IMG/VR virus record: IMGVR_UViG_3300025423_000009
Coordinates: 53,948 to 117,947 of that record
Strand: one strand, 5' to 3'
DNA: 64,000 bases
Source of the DNA: a virus
The notes beneath the pieces are model-generated. The model searched no databases and was not told the origin of the DNA. It was given only the letters and a program-made list of their open reading frames with translations. Made by a program: the position numbers and the translations under genes. Of this stretch, positions 7,507 through 14,216 are shown one piece after another (the first letter of the stretch is position 1; every line of letters begins with the position of its first letter).

Positions 7507-8318
7507 ATAATGATCCAGTTTTTCTGATACAGGTCGCTGATATTTGCCTCCGCCAGGTGCTGACGAAACCACACAGACGGAGCTATAACTTTCTTATTTG
7601 GATTAGAGTTTAGCCAACTTCCCCACCATGAGAACGTTGAGTTTGCGATGATATTGTGCTGGCACAGGGACATCAGGCATAGCTCGACGAACTGATTGTT
7701 AGCCGTGCAAAGACGGACCGAATCGCTCGGACGAATCTTTTGCCCCAGGAATGCCGGATCGTCCGTGATGTAGATGAAGTCATATGGCTTATCCAAAAAG
7801 TTCTCTTCAATGGCCCTACGGTAATATGTTTCATCGCATAAGCCATGCCATGTATTTTGCACATAGTCACCTCGCCGAACATGAATCGATACCGTCTCAT
7901 GATCAGGACGAAGATATTTCTTGGCTTCTTCGATGATCTCGGGTTTGAAAGTGAATTCACGTCGTACCCGATCTTCAATGTGTTCAAAGTATCGATGAGT
8001 TTGAAAGTATCCACGTAGACATACATTATCACCTGTATGAAAGAATTTCTCTTGAAAATGAAATTCATTTGGACTATTCTCAATGGCAAACTTATACTCG
8101 CCAGGAACACAATCCTTACACGACAGATTAAATGCCTTATCAACCGTCATGGCGTGAAAGGTATTATCAATCGGAAATTCTTTCCACGTAAGAGAATTTC
8201 CATATCGTCGATCGATTCCCCAATCGAGATTCTGTTTAGTCGCGATGCCCATCAGAGCCGCATATTGAAACATTTGATTGCCCAACCTCCCATTAGGTCC
8301 TATGAGTGCCGTAATCAT
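7503..8318 (-). CDS. GT11-type alpha-1,2-fucosyltransferase
   Basis: 271 residues from Met at 8318 (MITALIGPNGRLGNQMFQYA; the longer frame to 8426 adds unrelated residues). GT11 motifs: GRLGNQMFQYA near the N-terminus, VSIHVRRGDYV (donor-binding HxRRxD), YDFIYITDDP and NSTFSWWGSWLN. The enzyme family transfers fucose from GDP-fucose to the 2-OH of galactose or related sugars. It lies next to a GT10-type gene, so the cluster could add two differently linked fucoses, a combination typical of host-surface or blood-group-like glycans. Confidence 0.9.
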   Translation of the reverse strand: MITALIGPNGRLGNQMFQYAALMGIATKQNLDWGIDRRYGNSLTWKEFPIDNTFHAMTVDKAFNLSCKDCVPGEYKFAIENSPNEFHFQEKFFHTGDNVCLRGYFQTHRYFEHIEDRVRREFTFKPEIIEEAKKYLRPDHETVSIHVRRGDYVQNTWHGLCDETYYRRAIEENFLDKPYDFIYITDDPAFLGQKIRPSDSVRLCTANNQFVELCLMSLCQHNIIANSTFSWWGSWLNSNPNKKVIAPSVWFRQHLAEANISDLYQKNWIII

Positions 8319-8322
8319 AATA

Positions 8323-9018
8323 TCATTTATAGTATTTTTCCGCACGAGGTAGTCCATCTGCTCCATTGACGAAGACGATGGCCTCAGGTGGAGGAACTTT
8401 GCCGTGACCGGTATAATGAACGGCAAACTTAGTCGTATAGTTTACCGTAGGCTTGAAAGATCTCGCCACATGTTGCTTAGGCAAATGATGCCAGAAGATA
8501 CGATCTCCGATAATACCGAGTTTCTTCTCCTTAAATGTCCAGAATCCGATGAGATTGAAAGCCGATCGAGCGATCAGATAGCAATTCGTATCACAAAAGT
8601 TAACGCCGTCGGATTCGAGGCACGTGGCAATGACTTCACCTTGCAGATCTCGCAAAGTCCTTCCAGTCGTAACGATCGGAGTCTGATCCGTAACTTTAGA
8701 TATAGCCTCGGCTACGTGATCGGATTCATACCAACAGTCCGCATCGAGGAAGCACACGGCGTCGAATCCTTGATTACAGGCAATGGCCGCACCAATCGCT
8801 CGTGGAGTGTCACCATAGTCTCCGCAGTTTGGAATCGAAAAATGACGATTCTTGCCGAATTTCACGCTCGGTAAATCATCGATCCAGGCTTGAGGATGAC
8901 CATCCGCAACAATGAAGTGAGACACATATGGGTGAGTCTGACTCGTCACGGAACGCATGCATCTGACCAGAGTATCGGGATCTTCCTTATAGTAGGGAGT
9001 AATGACGGCGACATTCAT
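8323..9018 (-). CDS. glycosyltransferase family 2 (GT-A, DAD motif)
   Basis: 231 residues from Met at 9018 (MNVAVITPYYKEDPDTLVRC; longer open frame to 9186 overlaps the upstream gene and is rejected). GT-A features: ITPYYKED, HFIVADGHPQ, DAVCFLDADCWY with the DXD metal motif DAD, and KKLGIIGDRIFWHHL as the acceptor-side region. First gene of the glycan cluster in the direction of transcription, separated by 4 bp from both neighbours. Donor unknown. Confidence 0.8.
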   Translation of the reverse strand: MNVAVITPYYKEDPDTLVRCMRSVTSQTHPYVSHFIVADGHPQAWIDDLPSVKFGKNRHFSIPNCGDYGDTPRAIGAAIACNQGFDAVCFLDADCWYESDHVAEAISKVTDQTPIVTTGRTLRDLQGEVIATCLESDGVNFCDTNCYLIARSAFNLIGFWTFKEKKLGIIGDRIFWHHLPKQHVARSFKPTVNYTTKFAVHYTGHGKVPPPEAIVFVNGADGLPRAEKYYK

Positions 9019-9022
9019 AAAA

Positions 9023-9973
9023 TTATCTAGACGCTCCACGAAGTGCAAAGGAAATGGCTCGCGCGGCCTCGGTCTCCATGCCTCGATTCTTATACCACGA
9101 TCCGGTATCTCGATCGAGCTCACGACATAGATCGGCGATCTCTCTTGCCGTGATTGGATATCCGCGACGAATCGCCGTGGCGGCAATCGAGGACATGACC
9201 TGATACATCTTCAAGTACCAGCCGGTCGACGAGATCGATCGATACTGATTGATGAGCTCGCGCTTTACGAACGGACAGTTACGGTATGATGTCCACGAAT
9301 ACTTATGACCATTGGTCAATTGACTTCTCTGATGCTTCTCGATGGCCTTCTGCACGTGTTCTGGCAGATTGTCGAGGATTCCAGTGGAATGCTTCTCGAC
9401 ATATGGCCATCGGCTCATGAGTTCATATGGATTCAAAGCCGGACCCTTATTCGAGAAGATGAAGTTGTACGCGTTTGGATACTGAGCCGGAACATAGTAC
9501 ATGCGACTGAGATCCTTGGTCTGCGGATCGGCCAGGGACTTAAACTCCTTGTTCAGCGCATACCAGAAGTGCCTGATCTTATCGGCCGAAATCGCACAAG
9601 TTAACTCGAGGACGACTCGAAACTTCGGATGCTCCTTCTTCGAAGAGGCCGACGAGTAGATCACGGAGCGATAGAGCGAAAACGCTTTCACGGCATCGTC
9701 ATAGCCACCGACTGGATACTCATCGACGTCGATGGCCGCCCATTTGGCCCAGCAGTCGACGTTGGCGTTAGATCTAGTGGTACCTGGCTTGAAGATCGCC
9801 GGAGTGATCAGAGGAGACGCATCCTTGCAGAATCTTTCTTCCTTCTTGGGCTTGTATCCGGGGACTCTGGACAGCTCATATAAAAGCGACTCAAGCTCGT
9901 CAAAGGAATCGAATTCCATTCGACGATGAGTCTTGTTATCGAAGATCGACTTGAATATAGTCAAAGCTATCAT
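9023..9973 (-). CDS. archaeo-eukaryotic primase-like (PrimPol/AEP) protein
   Basis: 316 residues. WAAIDVDEYP fits the catalytic hhDhD motif of AEP primases, HPKFRVVLELTCAI the following strand with basic residues, and DLSRMYYVPAQYPNAY the R-x-x-Y-x-P element seen in replication primases of plasmids and phages. The C-terminal helices (AATAIRRGYPITAREIADLCRELD...EAARAISFAL) resemble a PriCT accessory domain. Probably primes DNA synthesis or repairs gaps. A sigma70-like promoter (TTTACG-17-TATGAT) stands 14 nt before the start. AEP assignment is from motifs only. Confidence 0.6.
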   Translation of the reverse strand: MIALTIFKSIFDNKTHRRMEFDSFDELESLLYELSRVPGYKPKKEERFCKDASPLITPAIFKPGTTRSNANVDCWAKWAAIDVDEYPVGGYDDAVKAFSLYRSVIYSSASSKKEHPKFRVVLELTCAISADKIRHFWYALNKEFKSLADPQTKDLSRMYYVPAQYPNAYNFIFSNKGPALNPYELMSRWPYVEKHSTGILDNLPEHVQKAIEKHQRSQLTNGHKYSWTSYRNCPFVKRELINQYRSISSTGWYLKMYQVMSSIAATAIRRGYPITAREIADLCRELDRDTGSWYKNRGMETEAARAISFALRGASR

Positions 9974-9987
9974 GATGAAGTATGAGC

Positions 9988-10016
9988 ATCATACCATGAA
10001 GCTCGGCAAACGTAAA
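9988..10016 (-). promoter_or_regulatory. sigma70-type promoter for the primase-like gene
   Basis: Minus strand TTTACG (10011-10016), 17-nt spacer, extended -10 TGGTATGAT (TATGAT at 9988-9993), 14 nt before the ATG at 9973. The -35 TTTAC(A/G) matches the boxes of the promoters at 22958 and 25311. Confidence 0.55.
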
Positions 10017-10019
10017 CGT

Positions 10020-10433
10020 TTATTTTTCGTATGCCTTCGAAATGATTCCATGATTGTTGGAATGATCAGGCGCTTTCCATCCCGGCTCTTTTATCAAATC
10101 CGGAAGTCCCCAAGGATTCGGACGAGACGCCTTAATGCCAACCTTCTTGTTCATGTTGGCGCGCAGAACTTCTTCCCAAGCTTCCTGAGCGTCGACGTCG
10201 TATGCATCCAGAGTGCCGATGGCTACGACGCAGAGATCGATCAGCGCATCAACGATTTCTTCGGCATCACCGGCCTCAACGGCCTTCATTCCCTCATTGA
10301 GTTCCTCTTGCAAAAAGCGAAAGCGAAAGCTGAGGTACTCGCGCAGATGTTCCTTCGATAGCGTGAGAGTCTTGGTCTTCACGCCGTAATGCTTATGCAT
10401 ATCCTTGATGTCTTGATTCCAGTTTAAGCTCAT
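10020..10433 (-). CDS. all-alpha NTP pyrophosphohydrolase (MazG / PRA-PH-like)
   Basis: 137 residues. FLQEELNEGMKAVEAGDAEEIVDALIDLCVVAIGTLDAYDVD carries the EExxE and ExxD metal-binding pattern of MazG-type dNTP/NTP pyrophosphatases, followed by AWEEVLRANMNKK. Such phage enzymes clean up non-canonical nucleotides or alter (p)ppGpp and dNTP pools, which would suit a phage making hydroxymethyl-dCTP. It follows the small genes downstream of DNA polymerase. Confidence 0.8.
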   Translation of the reverse strand: MSLNWNQDIKDMHKHYGVKTKTLTLSKEHLREYLSFRFRFLQEELNEGMKAVEAGDAEEIVDALIDLCVVAIGTLDAYDVDAQEAWEEVLRANMNKKVGIKASRPNPWGLPDLIKEPGWKAPDHSNNHGIISKAYEK

Positions 10434-10438
10434 AATGA

Positions 10439-10654
10439 TTATTGATTGATGATTAAGTTTCGAGAATTTAGAATGTTGTGAAGTTCCGTGCGAATCGCAT
10501 TGACTTCATCATAGTTGGAAAGTTTCTCATACTTGAGTCGACGCCGTAGGTATTCATCAAGCTCCTGAATCGCGAACTTGTACTGTGTACCATTGATGGC
10601 ATCAGCGTGTTGTTCCTCTTCTTCGGGCAGATTGAATTCTAGTATTGCTTTCAT
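10439..10654 (-). CDS. 71-residue conserved small phage protein
   Basis: Starts MKAILEFNLPEEEEQHADAI (Met at 10654 chosen; the longer frame to 10708 overlaps the preceding gene). The MKAILEFNLPEE opening, a helical YKFAIQELDEYLRRRLKYE and a C-terminal EVNAIRTELHNIL recur in small replication-region proteins of many phages, as I remember them. Function unknown. Its start overlaps the stop of the upstream gene by 4 bp. Confidence 0.65.
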   Translation of the reverse strand: MKAILEFNLPEEEEQHADAINGTQYKFAIQELDEYLRRRLKYEKLSNYDEVNAIRTELHNILNSRNLIINQ

Positions 10655-10878
10655 GCTATGTCCTTGAAGATATGTTCGGCCCATTCGGAAATATGTCGGC
10701 ACGACCATCCTTGCTCGATGAGTACCTCGGAGATCGCCGCGCTCAGATTTGAAAACACTCCAATCGATCGATTGTTGAATGCCACGACGAATGTCTCATT
10801 TGCGGTCGTCGATGACCTGTGAATGGTGTATTGACCGATGTACCAGTATTGACCGTTGTTATCTGTTGCTTTCGTCAT
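10651..10878 (-). CDS. 75-residue hypothetical protein
   Basis: From Met at 10878 (MTKATDNNGQYWYIGQYTIH); a longer frame to 10911 runs into the polymerase gene. No known domain; predicted alpha/beta with AFNNRSIGVFSNLSAAISEVL and a Trp-rich C-terminus (GWSCRHISEWAEHIF). It lies 4 bp after the polymerase C-terminal gene and overlaps the next start (ATGA), so it belongs to the gp43 transcript. Confidence 0.6.
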   Translation of the reverse strand: MTKATDNNGQYWYIGQYTIHRSSTTANETFVVAFNNRSIGVFSNLSAAISEVLIEQGWSCRHISEWAEHIFKDIA

Positions 10879-10882
10879 AATC

Positions 10883-11956
10883 TTAAAAGAAGCTTTCAAG
10901 GCTACCGACATCTTCGGACGTCCAGTCGATCGACTTTAGAATCAGATCGAGAGGTTCCAAGAACGTCTTCTCGAATTGAGTGTCATAGTCGACAGAATTA
11001 TGTAGGCCGAGTTCCTTCGGCAGATCTCCTGCGGCCGGAAAGGCGATCACGTTCTCCTGAATCTCATTTGGAATCTTCAGATACACGAAGCGAATCTTGT
11101 CGCCAGACTGAATGCCTCGATAGGTGGATGTCAGGCCCTTGGCCTCGATCCAGTGATTGTACAGAAGTGCTCCACGAACGTGAATCGGTGTTCCCTTCTG
11201 ATAGATGGTTCCATTACTCTGCCAACCATCAACATCTGAAGTTCCTCGAGGAAAGGCGACTTCTCGAGGACTCATGGAAGAAAACTGCTTGCGAAATTCC
11301 GCGATGGCTTCCTGAGTAGCCGCCTTATTGCCAGTCATAATGATCTTGAACATGCGCTTCATGGCCGAACGACAGACGGCCGGAGTCGACGACTTGATCG
11401 CTTCAATCCCCATGATCTTTAGCTTAGGTTCCGTGTACCGCACTCCCTCATTGTCCAGAACGTTTAGAATGTAACGCTTCTTGGCCGTCCATACGGCACG
11501 ATCCGCGATGGCCTCACGCTTCATGATCATGCGATTCACATAAGCATTGGTAGCCTTGGCGAACTTATTGAATGCGACCTCGAGTTCCAGACCAATACCC
11601 TTCTCATAGAACTCATCGAGAAACTTGATAGGATCTTTTGGCTTGAACTTGTCGATCACGTCCTTCAGAGTCACATACACGGAGTCGGTATCGACGGCCA
11701 ACACTCGATCCTTCTCGATGCCAATCATCTTAGACACGTAACGATTCACGGTAGCTTCGGCCAAACGAATGGCCGTCTGACCGGACAGAGTCACGGCCTC
11801 GGCCACCTTAATGTTGAAGTAGCGGAAAAAACGATTTCCGAGTGCTCCGTACAAACTATTGAGAAGCACCTTCAGTGACTGTTGTTCGATTTCCAAGTTA
11901 GAAATCTGGGTATCGAGTTCTTTCAATTCCTTTTGCAATAATAAAAATTCACTCAT
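10883..11956 (-). CDS. 43B: DNA polymerase gp43, C-terminal half (palm motifs B and C, thumb)
   Basis: Family B polymerase from motif B onward: KVLLNSLYGALGN (residues 29-41), the catalytic AVDTDSVYV (Asp89, Asp91), KKRYILN, LKIMGIEAIKSSTP and a C-terminal SLESFF, matching the gp45-clamp binding tail of T4-like gp43. The first about 25 residues (MSEFLLLQKELKELDTQIS) are charged and helical and could pair with the helical tail of the N-terminal half. The upstream half ends 21 bp before, in the same frame, with two TGA codons between. Neither half alone has all palm carboxylates, so the two proteins must assemble. Confidence 0.9.
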   Translation of the reverse strand: MSEFLLLQKELKELDTQISNLEIEQQSLKVLLNSLYGALGNRFFRYFNIKVAEAVTLSGQTAIRLAEATVNRYVSKMIGIEKDRVLAVDTDSVYVTLKDVIDKFKPKDPIKFLDEFYEKGIGLELEVAFNKFAKATNAYVNRMIMKREAIADRAVWTAKKRYILNVLDNEGVRYTEPKLKIMGIEAIKSSTPAVCRSAMKRMFKIIMTGNKAATQEAIAEFRKQFSSMSPREVAFPRGTSDVDGWQSNGTIYQKGTPIHVRGALLYNHWIEAKGLTSTYRGIQSGDKIRFVYLKIPNEIQENVIAFPAAGDLPKELGLHNSVDYDTQFEKTFLEPLDLILKSIDWTSEDVGSLESFF

Positions 11957-11977
11957 AAATTCACATCATTTATACTC

Positions 11978-13510
11978 TCAAAGCACTCCATTTTGCTTCA
12001 ATTGTTCAATCTTTTTTACAATAATTTCACGTTTTCTTTTTAATGAAAGGGTTTCATTTTTTGCGAGTTTTCTTTTAGTATACAGCTCCTCAACCAGAGT
12101 CGGAATGATGCCCTTCACGTCCTTTCGAAAGCACGCTCCGTTGGCCGCAACACAGACTCCAGGATCCTCGTCGAAGAGCGGCTTACCGGTCAACACGGCA
12201 TCGATGATCTGATTCGGATCGACCTTCATCGTCACGTGCGAGATGTAGGTTTCCGGAGACATGTTGTACTGCACGATGAGATTGGGATACTCCGAGTTGA
12301 TGTCACATGAGAGCACCCACTCATGCATTCCTTGCTGAACGTCCTTGACGTATCCACCAGCAAACTGAGGCACATGAGATGGAGGCTCGGATTGAAAGGG
12401 AACGACGACATTCCTATTGGCCAGCTTTCGAAAGATGATGGAATCCCAGATCGCCGTGGTTCCCAAAGTGTCCGCGTAATTCACACCACCCATGTATGAC
12501 ATCATCATCACAAGTTGAATCAGACCGAGCTTCTCTTCGAGGCGATCTACGAGCTCCACGTCTTTTATGTTGTACTCCAAAAATTTTTGATGATCCGCAT
12601 GATAGAGGTCATCGAGAGTGCCTTCATATTCCAACTTGCTTTCGTCAAGAACAACCTTGGCGATGTGATCGAGCGTGTATTGTTCCTGAGCACCATACGT
12701 GTAGCCAAACTTCTGAAAGAGATCCATGTAGTCAAGCTGTTGAATGCCGACGAGCTCATACATCAGCTGCATGCGACCTTTGAGCTTTACTTCCTTGGAT
12801 TCAATGATGTTCCAGGGACTTAGCATCTTCGAAGCCTCTTCTCCACCAAGCTTGGAGATTCGAGTGGCCAGATACGGCACGTCGAATGCACGGGTGTTCC
12901 ATCCGGTGATGATGTCTGGCGAGTTATCCGGATGAATCCACCAGCGAAGAAAGTCCTCGAGCATCTGACCCTCGGTTTGAAACTGACGATAGTCGATCAT
13001 ATATCGAGACGTCTTGCAGAGTGAAGGATCAAAGGCCTTGAGTCCCCAAGTGTGGCACGTATTATCCGTCGAACACTTGACCGTGATCGCGACGATGGGA
13101 TTCTTGGCTTCCGATGCCTCCGAGTAACCCCAAGCTTCCTTACCAACCTCGATGTCCAACGTGCACGTACGAATCAGCGACTGCTGATAATGAATGCTCA
13201 GAGGAAACTGAGCTTGAATAAATGCCGGAACGTGACGATCATTGCCATAGATCTTGAAGGATGGCACGTGCTTATACGTCTCCACGAACTTACGGCATTC
13301 CGACATAGAGTCAAATTGCATAGGTTCGACTGGAGTTCCGTCGAGTCCTTTGAATTTCGTCTTTGATGGATCCTTGGCTTCAAGGTACATGGTCGGACGA
13401 AAACGAACCTTCTCCTGAACTCTCTGACCGTTACGATCATACCCACGAATCAGGAGCGAGTTTATAGAACGGGCGATCGATGTGTAGAATGCGAGGTCTA
13501 GTTTGGCCAT
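11978..13510 (-). CDS. 43A: DNA polymerase gp43, N-terminal half (3'-5' exonuclease and palm motif A)
   Basis: 510 residues covering the N-terminal, exonuclease and first palm segments: ExoI TLDIEVG (Asp119, Glu121), ExoII GWNTRAFDVPYL (Asn205, Asp210), ExoIII YNIKDVELVD (Asp317) and polymerase motif A SCDINSEYPNLI (Asp403), with Glu where most enzymes have Leu. It stops in the fingers after ELYTKRKLAKNETLSLK and an AT-coded helical tail. Split gp43 at the fingers is known from some Aeromonas T4-like phages; here there is no insert gene. A 12-bp hairpin lies 22 nt before the start. Confidence 0.92.
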   Translation of the reverse strand: MAKLDLAFYTSIARSINSLLIRGYDRNGQRVQEKVRFRPTMYLEAKDPSKTKFKGLDGTPVEPMQFDSMSECRKFVETYKHVPSFKIYGNDRHVPAFIQAQFPLSIHYQQSLIRTCTLDIEVGKEAWGYSEASEAKNPIVAITVKCSTDNTCHTWGLKAFDPSLCKTSRYMIDYRQFQTEGQMLEDFLRWWIHPDNSPDIITGWNTRAFDVPYLATRISKLGGEEASKMLSPWNIIESKEVKLKGRMQLMYELVGIQQLDYMDLFQKFGYTYGAQEQYTLDHIAKVVLDESKLEYEGTLDDLYHADHQKFLEYNIKDVELVDRLEEKLGLIQLVMMMSYMGGVNYADTLGTTAIWDSIIFRKLANRNVVVPFQSEPPSHVPQFAGGYVKDVQQGMHEWVLSCDINSEYPNLIVQYNMSPETYISHVTMKVDPNQIIDAVLTGKPLFDEDPGVCVAANGACFRKDVKGIIPTLVEELYTKRKLAKNETLSLKRKREIIVKKIEQLKQNGVL

Positions 13511-13532
13511 TGAACGGATATCTTAACGCAAG

Positions 13533-13572
13533 ACGGGGACGAAGTACACATAAAAGTTTCCTTCGTCCCCGT
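13533..13572 (-). promoter_or_regulatory. strong hairpin in the gp43 leader
   Basis: Perfect 12-bp stem (ACGGGGACGAAG at 13533-13544 with CTTCGTCCCCGT at 13561-13572), 16-nt loop, ending 22 nt before the gp43 ATG. No U-tract follows. T4 and RB69 gp43 repress their own mRNA through a leader hairpin, so an autoregulatory operator is a reasonable guess; an RNA-stability or attenuator role is also possible. Confidence 0.55.
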
Positions 13573-13598
13573 TTGATTTACGATTCAAGAAGCTTTCG

Positions 13599-13653
13599 TT
13601 TTAGGAAAACCGTTCGTTTTAATGGCTCACTAAAACATAGGCTTTTCCTAAAA
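13599..13653 (-). terminator. nested hairpin after hsp20
   Basis: 11-bp stem TTTTAGGAAAA/TTTTCCTAAAA (13643-13653 and 13599-13609) enclosing a second stem GTTTTA/TAAAAC (13616-13621 and 13631-13636), 13 bp after the hsp20 stop. The A/T-rich arms could act as a terminator or 3'-end processing signal. Confidence 0.45.
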
Positions 13654-13665
13654 TCAAGGTTTCCT

Positions 13666-14094
13666 TCAACCCTTCAGACACTGTTTATCAGCATTGATGG
13701 AGATCTTCTTGGGCTTGAGTTCATCCGGAATATTATGAATCAGCGTGATCGACAAGACACCGTCAATGAAGTCCGCGGACTTGACCTCCACGTGTTCGGC
13801 CAGCGTGAACTTCTTCGTAAAGTCTCGACGAGAGATTCCCTGATGAAGAGTCGCGGACTTGAGAGAGCTTTCGTTGAGGCCCTTGGTGCCGGAGATCGAT
13901 AGTTCTCCATTATGAACTTCAATTGAGATCTCTTTCTGCTTCCATCCGGCCAAAGCCAGATCAACACGATACTCATGATCCGAGATCTTCAGCACGTCGT
14001 GTGGAGGATAGGTTTGAATGTTGGACCAGTTTTCCGTCTCGAGGAGATCGAAGAGACGATTGAACCCGATGAAGTAATGACGAGGATACTGCAT
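13666..14094 (-). CDS. hsp20: small heat shock protein (Hsp20/alpha-crystallin)
   Basis: ATP-independent holdase chaperone. From Met at 14094 (MQYPRHYFIGFNRLFDLLE), preceded by a clear Shine-Dalgarno GGAAAGGAAAG, it is 142 residues. Alpha-crystallin domain: HEYRVDLALAGWKQKEISIEVHNGELSISG, GISRRDFTKKFTLAEHVEV, SADFIDGVLSITL; the C-terminal KPKKISI is the I-x-I-type anchoring segment. T4-like cyanophages carry an hsp20 near the replication module. A late-type TATAAATA lies at 14203, about 110 nt upstream, so it may be expressed late for virion folding. Confidence 0.93.
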   Translation of the reverse strand: MQYPRHYFIGFNRLFDLLETENWSNIQTYPPHDVLKISDHEYRVDLALAGWKQKEISIEVHNGELSISGTKGLNESSLKSATLHQGISRRDFTKKFTLAEHVEVKSADFIDGVLSITLIHNIPDELKPKKISINADKQCLKG

Positions 14095-14202
14095 AATGAC
14101 TTTCCTTTCCCGCTTCCAATTAAGCGAAGCGATTGTTGTTGTGTTTCTCGACCATCCGATAGGCATGATCGAAGATCGTCCAACCTTGGACCGATCAGAG
14201 TT

Positions 14203-14210
14203 TATTTATA
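14203..14210 (-). promoter_or_regulatory. late promoter upstream of hsp20
   Basis: TATAAATA on the minus strand, about 109 nt before the preferred hsp20 start; one of the few late boxes in this window with a long leader and a good ribosome binding site downstream. Confidence 0.6.
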
Positions 14211-14216
14211 TACGAA

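Noticed and set aside
8323-9186. Longer N-termini for the GT2, GT11 and GT10 genes
   Set aside because: The extra residues overlap neighbouring genes in other frames and are not family-like; starts at 9018, 8318 and 7506 restore the tight spacing and ATGA overlaps of the cluster.
10883-13510. Stop-codon recoding (TGA read through) joining the gp43 halves
   Set aside because: Two TGA codons lie within 21 bp and many genes here end normally in TGA; the C half has its own start. Two proteins are simpler.
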